From Straminergon stramineum (Eukaryota > Streptophyta > Bryopsida > Hypnales > Calliergonaceae), in the NCBI GenBank assembly GCA_963920665.1, contig OY987263.1:27144547-27208546 (forward strand): a stretch of 64,000 bases of DNA, given 5' to 3'. Below the pieces are notes generated by a model, which was not told the origin of the DNA, searched no databases, and saw only the letters and a program-made list of their open reading frames with translations. This document shows, piece by piece, positions 13,501-25,493 of this stretch. Every line of letters begins with the position of its first letter. The first letter of the stretch is position 1. The position numbers and the translations under genes are program-made.

Positions 13501-14664
13501 GCGGGCCAGTGGAGATGCTCTAACTTAACTCAAGGTTACTATATAAGTCGAGCCCCTGCTTTTCCCCAACGTGGCCACTCTCCCACTTTGGAAACTGTCC
13601 GAAAATAAATTATAGATGATCGTCTACGGAATCCTTTCATTGATTGTTCCCTAACTTAGCAATTCCCAAAGCAATGACTTAACTTATTACAGTAAGTTAC
13701 CCCACCCAAGTTCAGTTAGCCAGTCTCTCTTTCAGTTCAGTTCTGCAAAAAGGCCAATTCTGCCTCAATTAAAATAAAGTGGAATTTGGTGGTATTTTAA
13801 TAACTGAAACCCACTTGCAACGGCAGTACAGTTTACCGGAATTAGAGGAATTGCCTGGAATTGGAAAAAAGAAAAAAGAAAAAAAGAAAAAACCAGAAAA
13901 AACCCACTATTAAGGTAGGAGGCTCTGAAATGATGAAGGCATTTAGAAGCAATGGAGAGGCCATTTTGAAGTGACCATAGAAGCAGCCCATGTACAGAGC
14001 ATGTGGTTGTTGAAATGGGCACCATTTTTTGAGGTAGGAAAATGTGACTGCAAGTGCATGATTTTAGGACAGTGAGCAATGCTTTTGGACTATTATTATG
14101 TGTGATTCACTAATCATGAATGCATCATTTAATTGTGAACATAAAATTCAAGATGACAATAAGAAAGAAATGATAAATATAAATTTCAGGGTACAAATTT
14201 CTCTTGCTCAATTTTTAAGGACAGTCTATTCCCACATTATGGAACTTTCTTGAACATAGTGAGCACCCACTTCATTTATTTCTGGACCGATCTGCTCTTT
14301 TCAAAGGCACATGATAATTCATTACTGCTAAGTCTAGGAACATTATTAACAACCTATAGACTTTTCACTTTGGAAAATCGTATTTAATTGATTCTAATTC
14401 AAAAAATGACAATCTAAATTGCAATTTGTTTCTTTTTCATTTCTCTGTCTACCAAAAAAAATTGGAAGTCATTGAACAAACAGTTTCTTCCACACATCTG
14501 TCTTTCTCCTTAGATGTGCCATTCTGAAGCCTTCTACCCTATTAAGCTTAATTATCCATCAAGTCAGTTAACTTAGTAATCTGGAAGAGCCCAGAGCCCC
14601 AGAGTGGTTGTCCATCTGTCCCTGCCTGCCAATGCCGGCCTTGAGAGACCAGACGGTTGGGCTA
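10591..14664. other. AT-rich intergenic DNA
   Basis: No gene is recognised. An isolated end of the AGGTAGGAGGCTC family lies near 13914, without a partner end nearby. A purine-rich run occurs near 13865-13900. Confidence 0.5.
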
Positions 14665-15010
14665 TTTATCATGTATGGTGAAATTTGTAAATTTTGAATT
14701 CATATTTGCAATCGGAGGTCCTGAATGTGATCATGGAATTAAGGAACATAGAATTAACACGACACAAAATAGGAGTTTTCTGTTTTGTTTTGTTTCAAAA
14801 CACAAAATTTACCTAGGTGACCCCCTTCCCTTCGGCCGGGGTAGATTGATCCCCTCACTCGTCCCCTCCAAGTCAATTGAGGAGTGCATGTAAAAAAAAT
14901 CCCCCTATTTTGTGCTTCATTAATTTATCTTTAGCACCTCTCATAGACAATATGAAGCTTCTGATTTCAAATATGAATTCAAAATTTGCAAATTTTATCG
15001 TGCTTGAAAT
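14665..15010. repeat. foldback copy of a dispersed repeat (family R)
   Basis: About 110 bases on each side (14665-14775 and 14905-15010) are inverted copies sharing GAATTCATATTTGCAATC or its complement, together with a CACAAAATAGG block. Single copies of the same module recur at 15540-15650, 15740-15905 (reverse) and 42050-42250. Confidence 0.55.
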
Positions 15011-15451
15011 TTTTTTTTAAATTCAGCGTTTTCCCTTGGGGACGAGTTAGGGGGTCAACCCACCCCGGCCCTTCCTTCGTGGAACGGGTTTAGTGTCCTG
15101 CCTTCAGACGTCGGTCGGTCCTTTCATTGGCAGGCAGGTAGTCCTCTTGGAATGGTCTGGTGGCAAGATTGGTGTGGACGACCGGACGGACCGACAGACG
15201 GACGGACGGAAGGAGGCTTTGGACGACCGTGTCAAAAGGGAGACAGGGACTGAGGGAGGACCGGGGTGCATTATTTCAGGCCTCAGGAAATGAAATGAAA
15301 TAACGGAAGCTGAACTAAGACCGACGGAGGTCTTCCGTCCACGGTTAGTGGACACTCAGACAAAGAGGATATTCCATCCAGTTATTGGACAGACCTCATC
15401 CAGTTATTGGGCAGTCGGTGGATACCAAGTTTACCCCCCCTGAAGGTAGGC

Positions 15452-15725
15452 CGGGATGAACGGACGAGCTTATAGTTGTATGATGAGCTTCTTGCGGAGG
15501 TCCAGTCAAGGGTGAATGTAAAAAATAAAAATAAACTATTTTGTGCCATAATAATTTTAATGTTCATCTATCCTTGCTATTTGGGATCTCTGATTGCAAA
15601 TATGAATTCAAAATTTGTGCAGCAAATAAAAGGTTCCTGCGTTTTTCCTAGGGGTAAAATACAGGGGCAGAATTGCCTCCGCAGGAGACTCGTCATACAA
15701 CTATAAGCTCGACCAGGATGAACTG
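15452..15725. repeat. foldback element enclosing a family R copy
   Basis: The outer arms are inverted copies: GAGCTTATAGTTGTATGATG at about 15466-15485 and CATACAACTATAAGCTC near 15691-15707. The pairing extends inward through CTTGCGGAGG and CCTCCGCAGG. The loop holds a forward family R module. Confidence 0.6.
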
Positions 15726-15739
15726 ACTCCCTCACTCAG

Positions 15740-15960
15740 CCCCCAAGAACAACGCTGAAATTTTTTATTTGCCACGCATGATAAAATTTGCAAATTCTGA
15801 ATTCATATTTGCAATCAGAGGTCCCAATTTTGCTAGGAGGGGTGTACAAGATTAATCAATCAAGCACAAAATAGGGAGATCTTTTTTTATTACATGCACT
15901 CTTGGAATGACTTGGGGGGATGAGCAAGAGGTCCAATTCACCCTAACCCTAAAGGTACAC
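15740..15960 (-). repeat. reverse copy of dispersed repeat family R
   Basis: It carries the complement of the module seen at 14880-15040, including the CACGCATGATAAAATTTGC block and the ATTACATGCACTC block. It lies just beyond the foldback at 15452-15725. Confidence 0.5.
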
Positions 15961-17579
15961 AAAGTGTTTTCTAGAATTGACGATTTGAGAAAATATTCAT
16001 TATAAAATATTACCAAGAAGAAAAATTTGGAAATCATATTTGAATCAAAATTGTAGAATGATTTTTGAATTCTAGATTCCACCTGTAAAGTTGGATTCAC
16101 CAATGCTTGACCAATTATATTTTTAAAAAGGAAATTTCAAAATTCCTTCTAAATTCAATAACAAGCAAAATATCATCATTGTTTGAGAAAAATTTGTTAG
16201 AATGGATTTGAAATGAGCTTCAATGAATTCAATAAAAAGAGCCCATTAAGAGTTTCAAGCTTTATTTTGTTTAATCTTTGTCATTTGGTCAATGAGATTG
16301 ATTACGAAAGAGGACTTGTAAAGTAGTCAATAAGGAGATTGACTTTGACTTAACTACAAATTCTATCAATTATTGGACATGTGGAATGAAAAACAAGGGG
16401 AGGGGGGGGGACCATTTGTCATGTGCAAAGTCCATTGTAATAAAAATTCTATAATTTTTTTTTACCAAAAATGGATATTAGTATTAACCAGTAAACTCAT
16501 GAATCTTTTTTTGAATTTTTGCATAGTTTTGTTTATATTCTTATAAATATACAATATTTACTTCAATTTCATCGAATTCATCATACTAAAGTTTATTTTT
16601 AAGAAAGTTAAGCATTAATTTGAATGAATGAGAAGTTTTGTGGTAAAAAAGGCCTTTAGAACTTCTTTGTTCATCATCCAAATTTTGGATGATAGAGTAC
16701 TAAGGGATTAAGAATTCATATTTAGAAATCAAGGGCTCTAAACTAATTTGGAGAGGTTTGGTTGTTGCTTATTTTGTAATGTGCCATTACTAAGACTAGT
16801 GTGTAGTGTACCATTACCACAACCAAAATTAAATTAAAAATAATTTTCTCATTTTCTAATTTATAAAAACTCTGAATTTCAATATCTTAATGCAAGAAGG
16901 AATGCAAGGGCTTTGTTGGGGTGTGAGAAGTTGCGTCCTTGATACAAAATAGAAAGTTTTATGCACAAAGGAGTGCAAAGGGCTTTTTTTCATGGAATTG
17001 GACATGTGATGTGAAAGTGATGGTTTTTCCAAAATAAAAAGATAATTTCATTCAATTTTCTAATTCATAAAAAATTTGAAATTCGTTAACTTTCACAATG
17101 TAGGTCCAAATGCCACAAAACAAAGTCCGTGCATCCCTCTTTGTGAAGAGCTTTTCAACTATACCAAGAACATAGCTAAGTGACTCAAGGTTTCTTAGAT
17201 CTCAACTTATCAAACACACAAAACAAACAACTTAACTTAAGGTATGGATGTCTATACATTAATTTGAGACTTCAATTCCAAAATTGCTTAAAAGTTTAAG
17301 TATCTATCTCAAATCATTTGTTCCAAGTTGATGTACATAGATAGAGTCAAAATTAAAAATACAAGTTTTTTGTTCCCTTTTGAAAACATGGTCTATATAA
17401 ATAAAGAAATTAACCATAAAAGAACCACAAAATAATTTAGACCACTTCTAATTCTTCTAGTAGATCTTTTTTTTGGTCTTCTCATAGGTTGTTTTCCAAA
17501 TCATCATATATTTGATTTTGGCTAAAAAATGTTATTCTGATAGTGTAAATGTTTGAATAAACTCATAAACCATAAGCCA

Positions 17580-17584
<5 letters not shown>

Positions 17585-17614
<30 letters not shown>
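17585..17614. repeat. (TC)n microsatellite
   Basis: An uninterrupted TC dinucleotide run of about 15 units. Confidence 0.9.
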
Positions 17615-17619
<5 letters not shown>

Positions 17620-18104
17620 TTGTCACATTTTAATATCAAATATTTCTAATAGTTTGGTATTCAATCCTTAAGATTTTCTATTGTCAAATATGATTTTTTT
17701 TCCATATTATCCTATTTAAATCTTAACACATCATATTGTTAGATATAAAACATTTATAGTAATATTTTCTCAAAATATGTAATGCATTCTATTGTTGTCT
17801 AAAATACAATATTTTCAATAATATCCTATCTAAATCTCAATGCATCATATTATTGGATAGAAAATAGTTTTGGGAAAATCCTATCAAAATTTGAACAAAC
17901 TTCTTTTCTAAATTTAACGTGTCTATTTGTATCCTAGCTACACCTAGTTATGAGATCTGAAACATTTTTAATAATTATACTCCCATGAGATTTAAAGGGG
18001 TGGCACTAATAGATTATAAAAGTCTAGCTTCTAATAATTAAGATTCTTTCCTATTAGAGATTTCCAATCATCTTTTTTCCAATTGAAACATATTGCATTT
18101 CACA

Positions 18105-18110
<6 letters not shown>

Positions 18111-18141
<31 letters not shown>
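18111..18141. repeat. (GA)n microsatellite
   Basis: An uninterrupted GA dinucleotide run of about 15 units. Confidence 0.9.
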
Positions 18142-18144
<3 letters not shown>

Positions 18145-19429
18145 TGAAGATCAACATGACTAATAAGCTTTAGGTTTTTGGATGGATATGGTTAGAAACT
18201 ATACTTTAGTTTGGAGAATAAATATTGTTTGTATTAGTAAATTGATGATTCTATTGTTTTTGTTTCTACATAACATTTTTGAACTTTGAGACAACAAATC
18301 ATTAATTTCCTATGAATTGAGGCTCCTTCCACTATAAAAAATCTGAAAGTTAAATTTGTCCATGAGTCCTAGGCCCATGCATAAGGAATAATTCTTTCAA
18401 CAATGACACTACATGACAACTCTGTGCCTCCATCTTCAATAATGTTTTGAAAGCTTGAGTTGTTTAAAACTTTCACCATCAATTCAAATGCTATCAATCT
18501 TGCCTAATCACCATTTTCGGTGAATTTCACTTTTAGATTCACTCATGTAGTATTCCAAGTCAATTTTGAAGGAATTTAGAAAGAAAAATAAGTACCTAGG
18601 AAGAATGTACCTTCAAACAGATGACATGCAAATGATTTTTCCTTTATGCCAACATTCTTGGGTGCTTCAATAATGTTCCAAGGACTCATGCTTCACTTTT
18701 TTGAAATCTTATGTCCATGAAAGATTTTAGATATTCAAATCACTTGTCATTCTAGATGACTTATTGCCTTGTTTGTGTTTTAGTGGGGCAAAAATGTGAA
18801 AAGAACTAACTCTTGAGTCCTTACTCCCTAAGTCCCATGGAATCCTCACTCAAAATGATGATCAAAGCACTTAAAGTTGATGTTTTGTCCAAATTACTTC
18901 ACATTCATCCCTAACAATGCTTAGATCTAAACAAAAAAGAAACCCCTCCTTGATAACCAAAAATTGACCAATATTTCTATACACAAAGATACAAGCCCCA
19001 ACACTCAAAATTTTAAAAGAAGATTTCAACGTTCCACCGTTCAGAATCCGTCCCCCATCCACCCCCATTCATTTTCCCCCGGCCATTCATTTCTTTTTTG
19101 GACACTTGCATTTTCCCATTTCCAAAATATCTCCTGTACTGTCCAGCATTGAAATCGATAAGGACCCCCACTAGCACTCCCCCTGCAAACGACGGACCAC
19201 TCCCATTGGAAGTCCGTCAGACAGCAGCCCCCCAAAAGGAAAGGGCGACACGACCGCCACGAGCCCACGACCCACACACCCAATGAGTGCCAGCCTCCGA
19301 ATAATTGAACAGACAAGTGGTAAAAGAAAAATCCCCCAAATAATAATACACCCGAATTAAAAAAACCAGAAAGAATAATTGGAAACTCCACAGTAATGGA
19401 ATTACACACGTCCCCTGAGAAGAATTCAA

Positions 19430-19720
19430 CAGAAGAAAAAGAAAAAGAAAAAAGAAAAAGAAAAGAAAAGGAAGGGTCCAGGCCCCAAAAGAAATGCAAC
19501 CCGAGAACGAAAGAAAGAAGGAAGGGGTCCAGGCCAAAAGAAATGCAACCCCAGAAAGAGAGAAAGAAAGGGTCCTGAAAGATAGGAAAGTCGAGAAAGA
19601 AAGAAAGGGTCTTCAAAGACAGGAAAGTCGAGAAAGAAAGAAAGGGTCCTGAAAGATAGGCAAGCCGAGAAAGATGACCTACTGTAGGGCCCCAAAGATC
19701 CTGTAAGTTCGGCAAGCGGA
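19430..19720. repeat. purine-rich tandem repeat upstream of the small-protein gene
   Basis: After a GAAA-rich run, a unit of about 37 bases built on AAAGGGTCCTGAAAGATAGG occurs three times, near 19567, 19604 and 19641. The opposite strand is therefore pyrimidine-rich, which explains the long low-complexity open frames on that strand. Confidence 0.7.
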
Positions 19721-20350
19721 GAAAGAAAGTAAGAAGCTGCAAGGAAAGCAAATACGCAGGCAGCCCAGGAGCAGGACACATGTCCCCCCTTTGTGGCTAT
19801 GGCGGGTCCCTTGCTCGTCGTGCTGGTGCTGTTCCCGTTGCTGCACCTCGACAACTGAACGACCGTCGCCACAAGACTCAGGGCAGGCAGGACCGCAAGG
19901 AAGCCTCCCATAAGGAAGAACCGCATTTGCTTCTCGCAATTGGAGCCTCTCTTGCTTGGCAATTGGACGGAGGAGGCGGGGTCAGTCCTTGGGTTTGTTC
20001 CCCTTCCCTTCCCTTCCCTTTCCTTTCCTTTTTTTTATTTCCTTTCTTTCTTGGGGGCCGTTGGTCCGTCACCACCACCTCACTACACTAGCTTCGTCGG
20101 TTTCTCGCTTGTATTATGCAACAACACCAGGTTCGTCGTGGCAGTGAATGGGCCCTCTCTTCTGCCTAAGATACACGGCGAGCCTTGTGCGCCTTCTTCT
20201 TCATTTCATTTCAGTTGGGTTCTGCGTTCTGACACTTAGATTAGAAGGTGGGAGTGCTGCATGCATGCGGGGATCTGAGTGAGAGAGCATAGTTGGAGGG
20301 GAGTTTCTCGACTCGTTGGGTTAGTAGGCGTTTGAGGACTGTCTTTGGAG

Positions 20351-20701
20351 GTAAGCTGGTTGTGGGTTGTACCGATTCGGTGGAATTGGAGTCGGTGGAG
20401 GAGGAGATAGTTTTTTCTAGGGTCGGCGGTTTGGTGGTTTCGGGGTGCATGTGGATTTGGAGTGTGACAAGGGCAGGAGAGTAGATCCGTGGTTCTGTGT
20501 TTTAAGGTTGGTGAATGATTTCAAAGGGGGCGTTCTGTTGTTGGGGTAGATCATGTTTGAGAGATTGGATGTGTGTGTGTGTGTGTGTGTGTGTGTTTGG
20601 TGGTGGTGGTGGTTATGGTGGAGAGGGAGACAGAGGAGGAGTGGTGGTGGTGAACAATATGTGATGATTTAGTCTGACAGTGTTTTGTGAATTGCGTGCA
20701 G
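20351..20701 (+). promoter_or_regulatory. putative 5'-UTR intron of the small-protein gene
   Basis: A strong donor, GGAG/GTAAGC, lies at 20350/20351. A plausible acceptor, CGTGCAG, ends at 20701, upstream of the ATG at 20847. The interval contains a (GT)n run near 20571-20596 and a G/T-rich stretch. No transcript evidence is available, so this is inference from splice consensus only. Confidence 0.4.
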
Positions 20702-20846
20702 ACGGGAAGAAGGTGAGGATTGGTCCCCATGTCACTCCTTCAACCAACCCCCCTCATGTAGTCACTGGACTACTCACAGTCGAGATTCGTGGGGAGAGTA
20801 GCGCAGGGGCGTGGTGAGTCTTCATTCATCAATAGAGAGACTGAAG

Positions 20847-21965
20847 ATGAGGTGGCTACGGAAGGTATCCACTCCTTTTCGGAGGGTGTGGAAAGCTATA
20901 TTCGCGAAGCTGCGTCCACGCAAGCACAAGCGTGGTAAGTCATTGGATCAATCTGTTGATTGTGTGGAACACTGGAGTACAGAACAGCCAGCAATCTATT
21001 TAACTTACCAATAACCTTATCTTCCCTGTCGGACTCGGTCTCTTTTCGCTTGTAGGCAGTCTGCATGTTGCAATCCAATAATATCTTCTGGTATGGAGTT
21101 TCATGCAATTCAATAATATCTTCTGGTATGGAGTTTCGCTTAGATTTGGGGAGAGCTGAATTCGGAGAACGGCATACAGATTGTATTCAATCTGGGGTAG
21201 TGAACATCCGAAAGGCTTGAGATTCGGATTCCGAGATTTAGATCCTAAACTTAACCAGATCTACTAGTCTGAAATGGAGATGGAGATTTCATATTCGTGT
21301 TTATTGCCAGTAACGAAGTTTCAGTAGAAGCAATTAGATAGAGGCTTTTGGGGTTGAGAGGGATTCGAATTGAGTTAGATGTACCTTGTCAAGGATATTC
21401 TTCACAAGATCAATCATGCAAGTTTCGGGTACCGGGGAACATGCCGATAATTTCTGTTGGCGTGCGAAAGATGATAGTTGCATATGTATCCTATTTTTAC
21501 TGAAGGGGTGGATGGTTAGAGGGAACTCACACGTATGAGATGCCTGCACTTGATCTTCATGGAACAAGAGATGAGGATATATGGATCTCCTTGCTTTGCT
21601 GTATCATGACTGACATGGAATGAGGCTTCTGACATATCCCAATTTCAAATGAGTCTTTTAGTCTAAGTTCTTGATTGCAATCGGAATTCGACTGGACATC
21701 AGTTGTCATGGTATTTTGAGATTTTTTGGAGCTCAGGATTTGTAGGGATAGCACATGCAAACCTAGGGAGAAAGAATGTCTGCATGAGCAATTTCTGATG
21801 TTCCGTTTGTTTTGCACTCGTGCAGGAAGTGGTATGGGGAAGCTGTACAACGACGTAGTCTCCTGTGGCTATGAAGATGTGCATGTGATGTGGTCCATGC
21901 TCCACCAAACTCACGCACCTGTGGACTCTCCAAAGAAGAATCGGCCAACTGAGAGCTTCGAATGA
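20847..21965 (+). CDS. small conserved plant protein, 75 aa, two exons
   Basis: Exon 1 (20847-20934) starts MRWLRKVSTPFRRVWKAI and ends at the donor CGTG/GTAAGTC. Exon 2 (21826-21965) follows the acceptor CTCGTGCAG and ends at TGA. The phases agree (G + GA gives Gly), making a 75-residue product. The N-terminal third is strongly basic, with many Arg/Lys and Trp/Phe in an amphipathic pattern. Residues 33-55 (GMGKLYNDVV...CGYEDVHVMW...) resemble a C-terminal block I recall from short uncharacterised proteins throughout land plants. Function is unknown to me; the basic start could serve membrane or nucleic-acid contact, but that is only inference. The intron of 891 bases has canonical GT-AG ends. 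The gene sits in a GC-rich island with a long leader. I chose the ATG at 20847 because upstream in-frame codons give no earlier ATG. Confidence 0.72.
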
Positions 21966-22640
21966 CGAACTTGTCACAGAGGCATGGATGACCGAATGCA
22001 TCTTCTGCATCATGGAGGGGTGACTCATCAGTCTGCCTACTCTGTTGATGCCTACTAGTAATCTTGCTGTGAATAGTACTGGAAGATATACCTGCCCCGG
22101 GGAGAGTAAGGTGTTAGGTTGTACATGGTCTTCCCTTGTGGGCCTAGGATATCTTCCTGTTTTTGCTTATGTTAGGAGAACTTCTACTCCTTATCGGGAA
22201 AAATGTGCAGGCTGCTGCAGTCAAGCACCCGTAATGAATCCTGATGGAAGCCTTGTCTTCTTTGGAAGTCATTCAGCAGCCAGAGCAAGCATAGAGATGA
22301 CGTATGTTGTTGTTCTGTGCTCCAAGGCTCTTCGACTTGCAGAGTATGCCGAGATGTATTCAGTCAGCTATCTTTTCAGGGGATACGAGGAGACCCTGTG
22401 TACTTTAGACAATCCATCTGTAAAGTAAGGACCACTAAGTGTGCCGGTCTCTCCCGGCGTTACAAATCGCTGCTCCTCTCTTTCCAATTGTGGACTCCTT
22501 TGCTGCTTATTGCACTGTTTGATTGCATGTCTGTTCCTAAGATACTAAATTTACAGGTGAAGCTTCTACTAGGCGTTGGGTTATGTTAATTTGAAAGTTG
22601 TCATTACACAACTGAGTACATGAGACGTGACTGAAATTGT
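21966..22640 (+). other. probable 3' region of the small-protein gene
   Basis: This stretch has the same base composition as the gene and a 127-codon open frame with no recognised domain. I treat it as 3' UTR and flank. No AATAAA hexamer is seen here. Confidence 0.35.
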
Positions 22641-23806
22641 GAACTGCGAGACCTTCAGTGAGTCTGTTCAATTTGAATGTATTAGAGGATTTTAGAATGT
22701 GCTATGCTACTCCATGTTCAGATCATCGGAAAGGTTCCCCTGCTTCCCATATTCTTTTATTGTGTACCATTTCCTATCTAACTGTGATTTGTCGACTATG
22801 TCGACTAAGCAAGGTTGTGGCATGCATGCAGACATTACTTGATATCAGAAGGTGTCCTGTTTTGAACAAATTAGTTAAAATAGGGGGCTTAATTGGAAAC
22901 TCTTTCAGTTGTTTTAGGGTTATGTATAGGGACTTTTCCGTTGCACTCCAGGAGGGGAAATGTTTTACGTCGACAGTTCATTGTGAAAAAACTAAAAGCT
23001 TAAAAATCCTGATTGTAATGCTCACATGATCGTCACATGATCGGAATTCGTCACGTCATTGGCTCCATGGGAATTTTCTATCTTATCTTTTTACATGAAA
23101 TTTGAATTTCTGACTGTAGACGAGCGACCTGAGAAACACGACTCCTCTCGTTTGAAACGCAGGAATTCAAGTCGAACACCCTAGCATTAAATGCAGTTTT
23201 CTTACGTTGGAAACAGTTACAGTAAATGCACACCCTGTCTTGATTTTAAAGCTCTCCCGAAGCTCAAAGTAGTGGGTTATTGAACCCTTGCAACTTTCAC
23301 AGATTGTGAGTTTGTTACCATATTGCTGCAAGCCCCGCCACAGCCTTTCATCAGAAGAGCATTTGCACTAAAGGCAACACAAATTTACCCTCTATAATGA
23401 CTCTGCCTTCTACAGTAGTGAAATGGGCTTCACCATGCTCTCTTACAACTCAACATCTGGAAGTTGTCCAATCTGATGTCTACACATCACATGACATTTT
23501 TGAAGATAAACGAGGAAGGTGTTATGACAAAAGTGTGTCATTATTACTACAGTATGAAAGAACTTGACATTCCACATTTTGGATTAAAAGTGTGCAATTA
23601 AAATTCACATCCACCTCATAATAATCTTTGCCCCTTTGAAGTAAATGATTTTCGACAAGACTAGCAACTCTTCTAAACACTTTTGCATTTATTTATTTTT
23701 CTAGTTTCAATAGAGATAATTGTAAAGTGTGTGCAATGAGGGAAGAGGAATCAAAGTTGGAGAAAAGCACAAGATAAAACTCTTTGCAACACCGAAACTA
23801 GGGCTA
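22641..23806. other. intergenic DNA
   Basis: No gene is recognised. Short open frames begin at non-ATG codons and have no motif. Confidence 0.4.
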
Positions 23807-23945
23807 AAGGTAGGAGGCTCTTGAAGTGTCCATTTTAGCCTACCTAACTCATCTTTGACAGTAATAGATATTGCAAACAATATGTCATTCATTCCTAGAT
23901 AGGATTTGCAATTAGAACCCGGACTCTTCAAGAGCCTCCTACCTT
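23807..23945. mobile_element. short MITE, AGGTAGGAGGCTC family
   Basis: This 139-base element has termini AAGGTAGGAGGCTCTTGAAG and CTTCAAGAGCCTCCTACCTT, which are nearly perfect inverted repeats of about 28 bases. The same ends occur at 29006-29307 and 39829-41109. Confidence 0.75.
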
Positions 23946-24584
23946 AAATGAAGTTTGGTGTTGTGTGTTTTGTGTACTTTTTTTAGTTAAACTTCCCTCT
24001 TACACACCTTCTACAAACTAGGGTTCACTGTATGATTCACTCTAATATTGTTATAAAATATCTTGTTTTTCGTATTCTCAAACTAGGTACAGAGCATACT
24101 GATAATTTATTGAAGAACATGTTAACACGACTGGCCTCACTTTTGTCTAAGTTCAATCCAACACCAACTTGAGGAAGTTTTCATGCAGCACTGATTCGAT
24201 ATTTTTAAAAATTGGACAACGTTACAGCTTTTCGTGGAGGTGTGATGGCTGTGAGCGAGGACATGCCAGGATTCCACCCATTTTGCTGCAGCTTTTGGTC
24301 TGCACCTCCGAAGCATTAAACTGACATGTCCTGTTCTCCATTTCCATTTCGTCATGGTGCTCCCCATCTCCGTCCGGCCGTTACTGATTAACTTAGTTGA
24401 GCGGCCATGACTTAAGCTTAGCTACAACATGGAGTGCAACGCCGGCATTGCACAACACTGTCGGTCTCCCTCACCACTGACACATTCAATCCCCACGAGA
24501 TTTTATGTATTGTGCCGAAAAAGAGTGGAATTGGGACCCGCTCAGGGCTCTCAAATTTTTTTTTCTAAAGAAAAACTGATTATA
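23946..24584. other. intergenic DNA, moderately GC-rich
   Basis: The part from 24130 to 24520 is GC-richer than its surroundings and open on the minus strand for 76 codons (24137-24367). I recognise no motif, and it may be a gene remnant. Confidence 0.35.
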
Positions 24585-24814
24585 ACCCTTGAAAGGCCCT
24601 TCGGGTCCCTCTGTACTATATGACCCTAATTTAGCTTTACAAGTATTCAATTGTGGTGTAATAGATGAGTTATGATAGATTTTGATTTATGTACTATCAT
24701 GATCATTAATTTACTTTGTACTGAAAAGTATTTGGTCAATGTTTTCCTAATCAAATACCACCAAATACATAATATACTATTCTGCCACAAAGGGCTTTCA
24801 GGCCCTTCTAGGGT
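24585..24814. mobile_element. short ACCC-terminus element (copy J)
   Basis: The ends are TATAACCCTTGAAAGGCCCT and GGCCCTTCTAGGGTTATG, inverted with a few differences. The flanking TA is present on both sides, but TTAA is not. This argues that TA is the essential target in the wider family. Confidence 0.55.
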
Positions 24815-25410
24815 TATGAACATCCACAATGGAAACAATATACTAATGCAATAACGGTAAGGAGAGTCAACAACGAAAAAGAATTGTGCCCTTGTTAGGG
24901 AAGAATTGAACTGAAGAAGGGGTTGCTTCATAGAGCAAAAATTTGGGTAGGAAATATCTTTCTCTATTCACTAATTGGACCAAGATTAGCATGATGGGCT
25001 CAAATATTCATCATGATTATCCAACCCATCTCCACAATCTTCTCTCTTCTAAGTTACCCAATCCATCTCTAAGATTTCTTGACTTAGTGATGGAGGATGG
25101 CTAGCACATGTCTCCGACAAATTTCCACATGCCAAGTGGCTACTACGGTGATAGTAATGATGATGTGAACAAAAGCATACTCTCCTTATGAAGTACTCAA
25201 ATTAGTAAAAAATCTCCAAGCCTTTCCATGGGTTCATTTCTCCCCTAATTAATGCAACTTCTATGGGCTCATCACTTTTACTTTCAAGGGCATGTTCAAT
25301 TTTGGGCTTTTGCATAGTAGATTTTGCTTTGATGTAGAACATGGTAAACGAGCCAACAACAAAAGGTCAAAAAATTTATAGCAATGACCACCAAATGTGC
25401 AATTCTTTAA

Positions 25411-25493
25411 ACCCTAAAGGACTGGGGTGCAAAAAAAAACGTATCACAAAAGCCATCTAGTGGCTTAATGGTCCTTCAGGGGTTAAGCCAATA
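25411..25493. mobile_element. miniature ACCCTAAAGG element (83 bases, copy G)
   Basis: The ends are ACCCTAAAGGACTGGGGTG and GGTCCTTCAGGGGTTAA, with only about 45 bases between. The GGACTGGGGTG extension of the left end is shared with the right end of the element at 52102-53028. Confidence 0.6.

Larger units (their letters stand above)
15961..19040. other. AT-rich intergenic DNA with opposed microsatellites
   Basis: A (TC)n run lies at about 17585-17614 and a (GA)n run at about 18111-18141, so the two are inverted relative to each other about 500 bases apart. A poly-G run lies near 16402. No gene is visible. Confidence 0.5.

Noticed and set aside
19041..19962. Long minus-strand open frames (up to 246 codons), rich in Phe, Leu and Ser
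   Set aside because: They come from a purine-rich tandem repeat on the plus strand. Several frames are open at once and no domain is seen.
22048..22428. 127-codon plus-strand frame after the small-protein gene
   Set aside because: No recognisable domain, and it lies directly downstream of a stop codon in the same GC-rich tract. 3' UTR is simpler, though a separate gene is not excluded.
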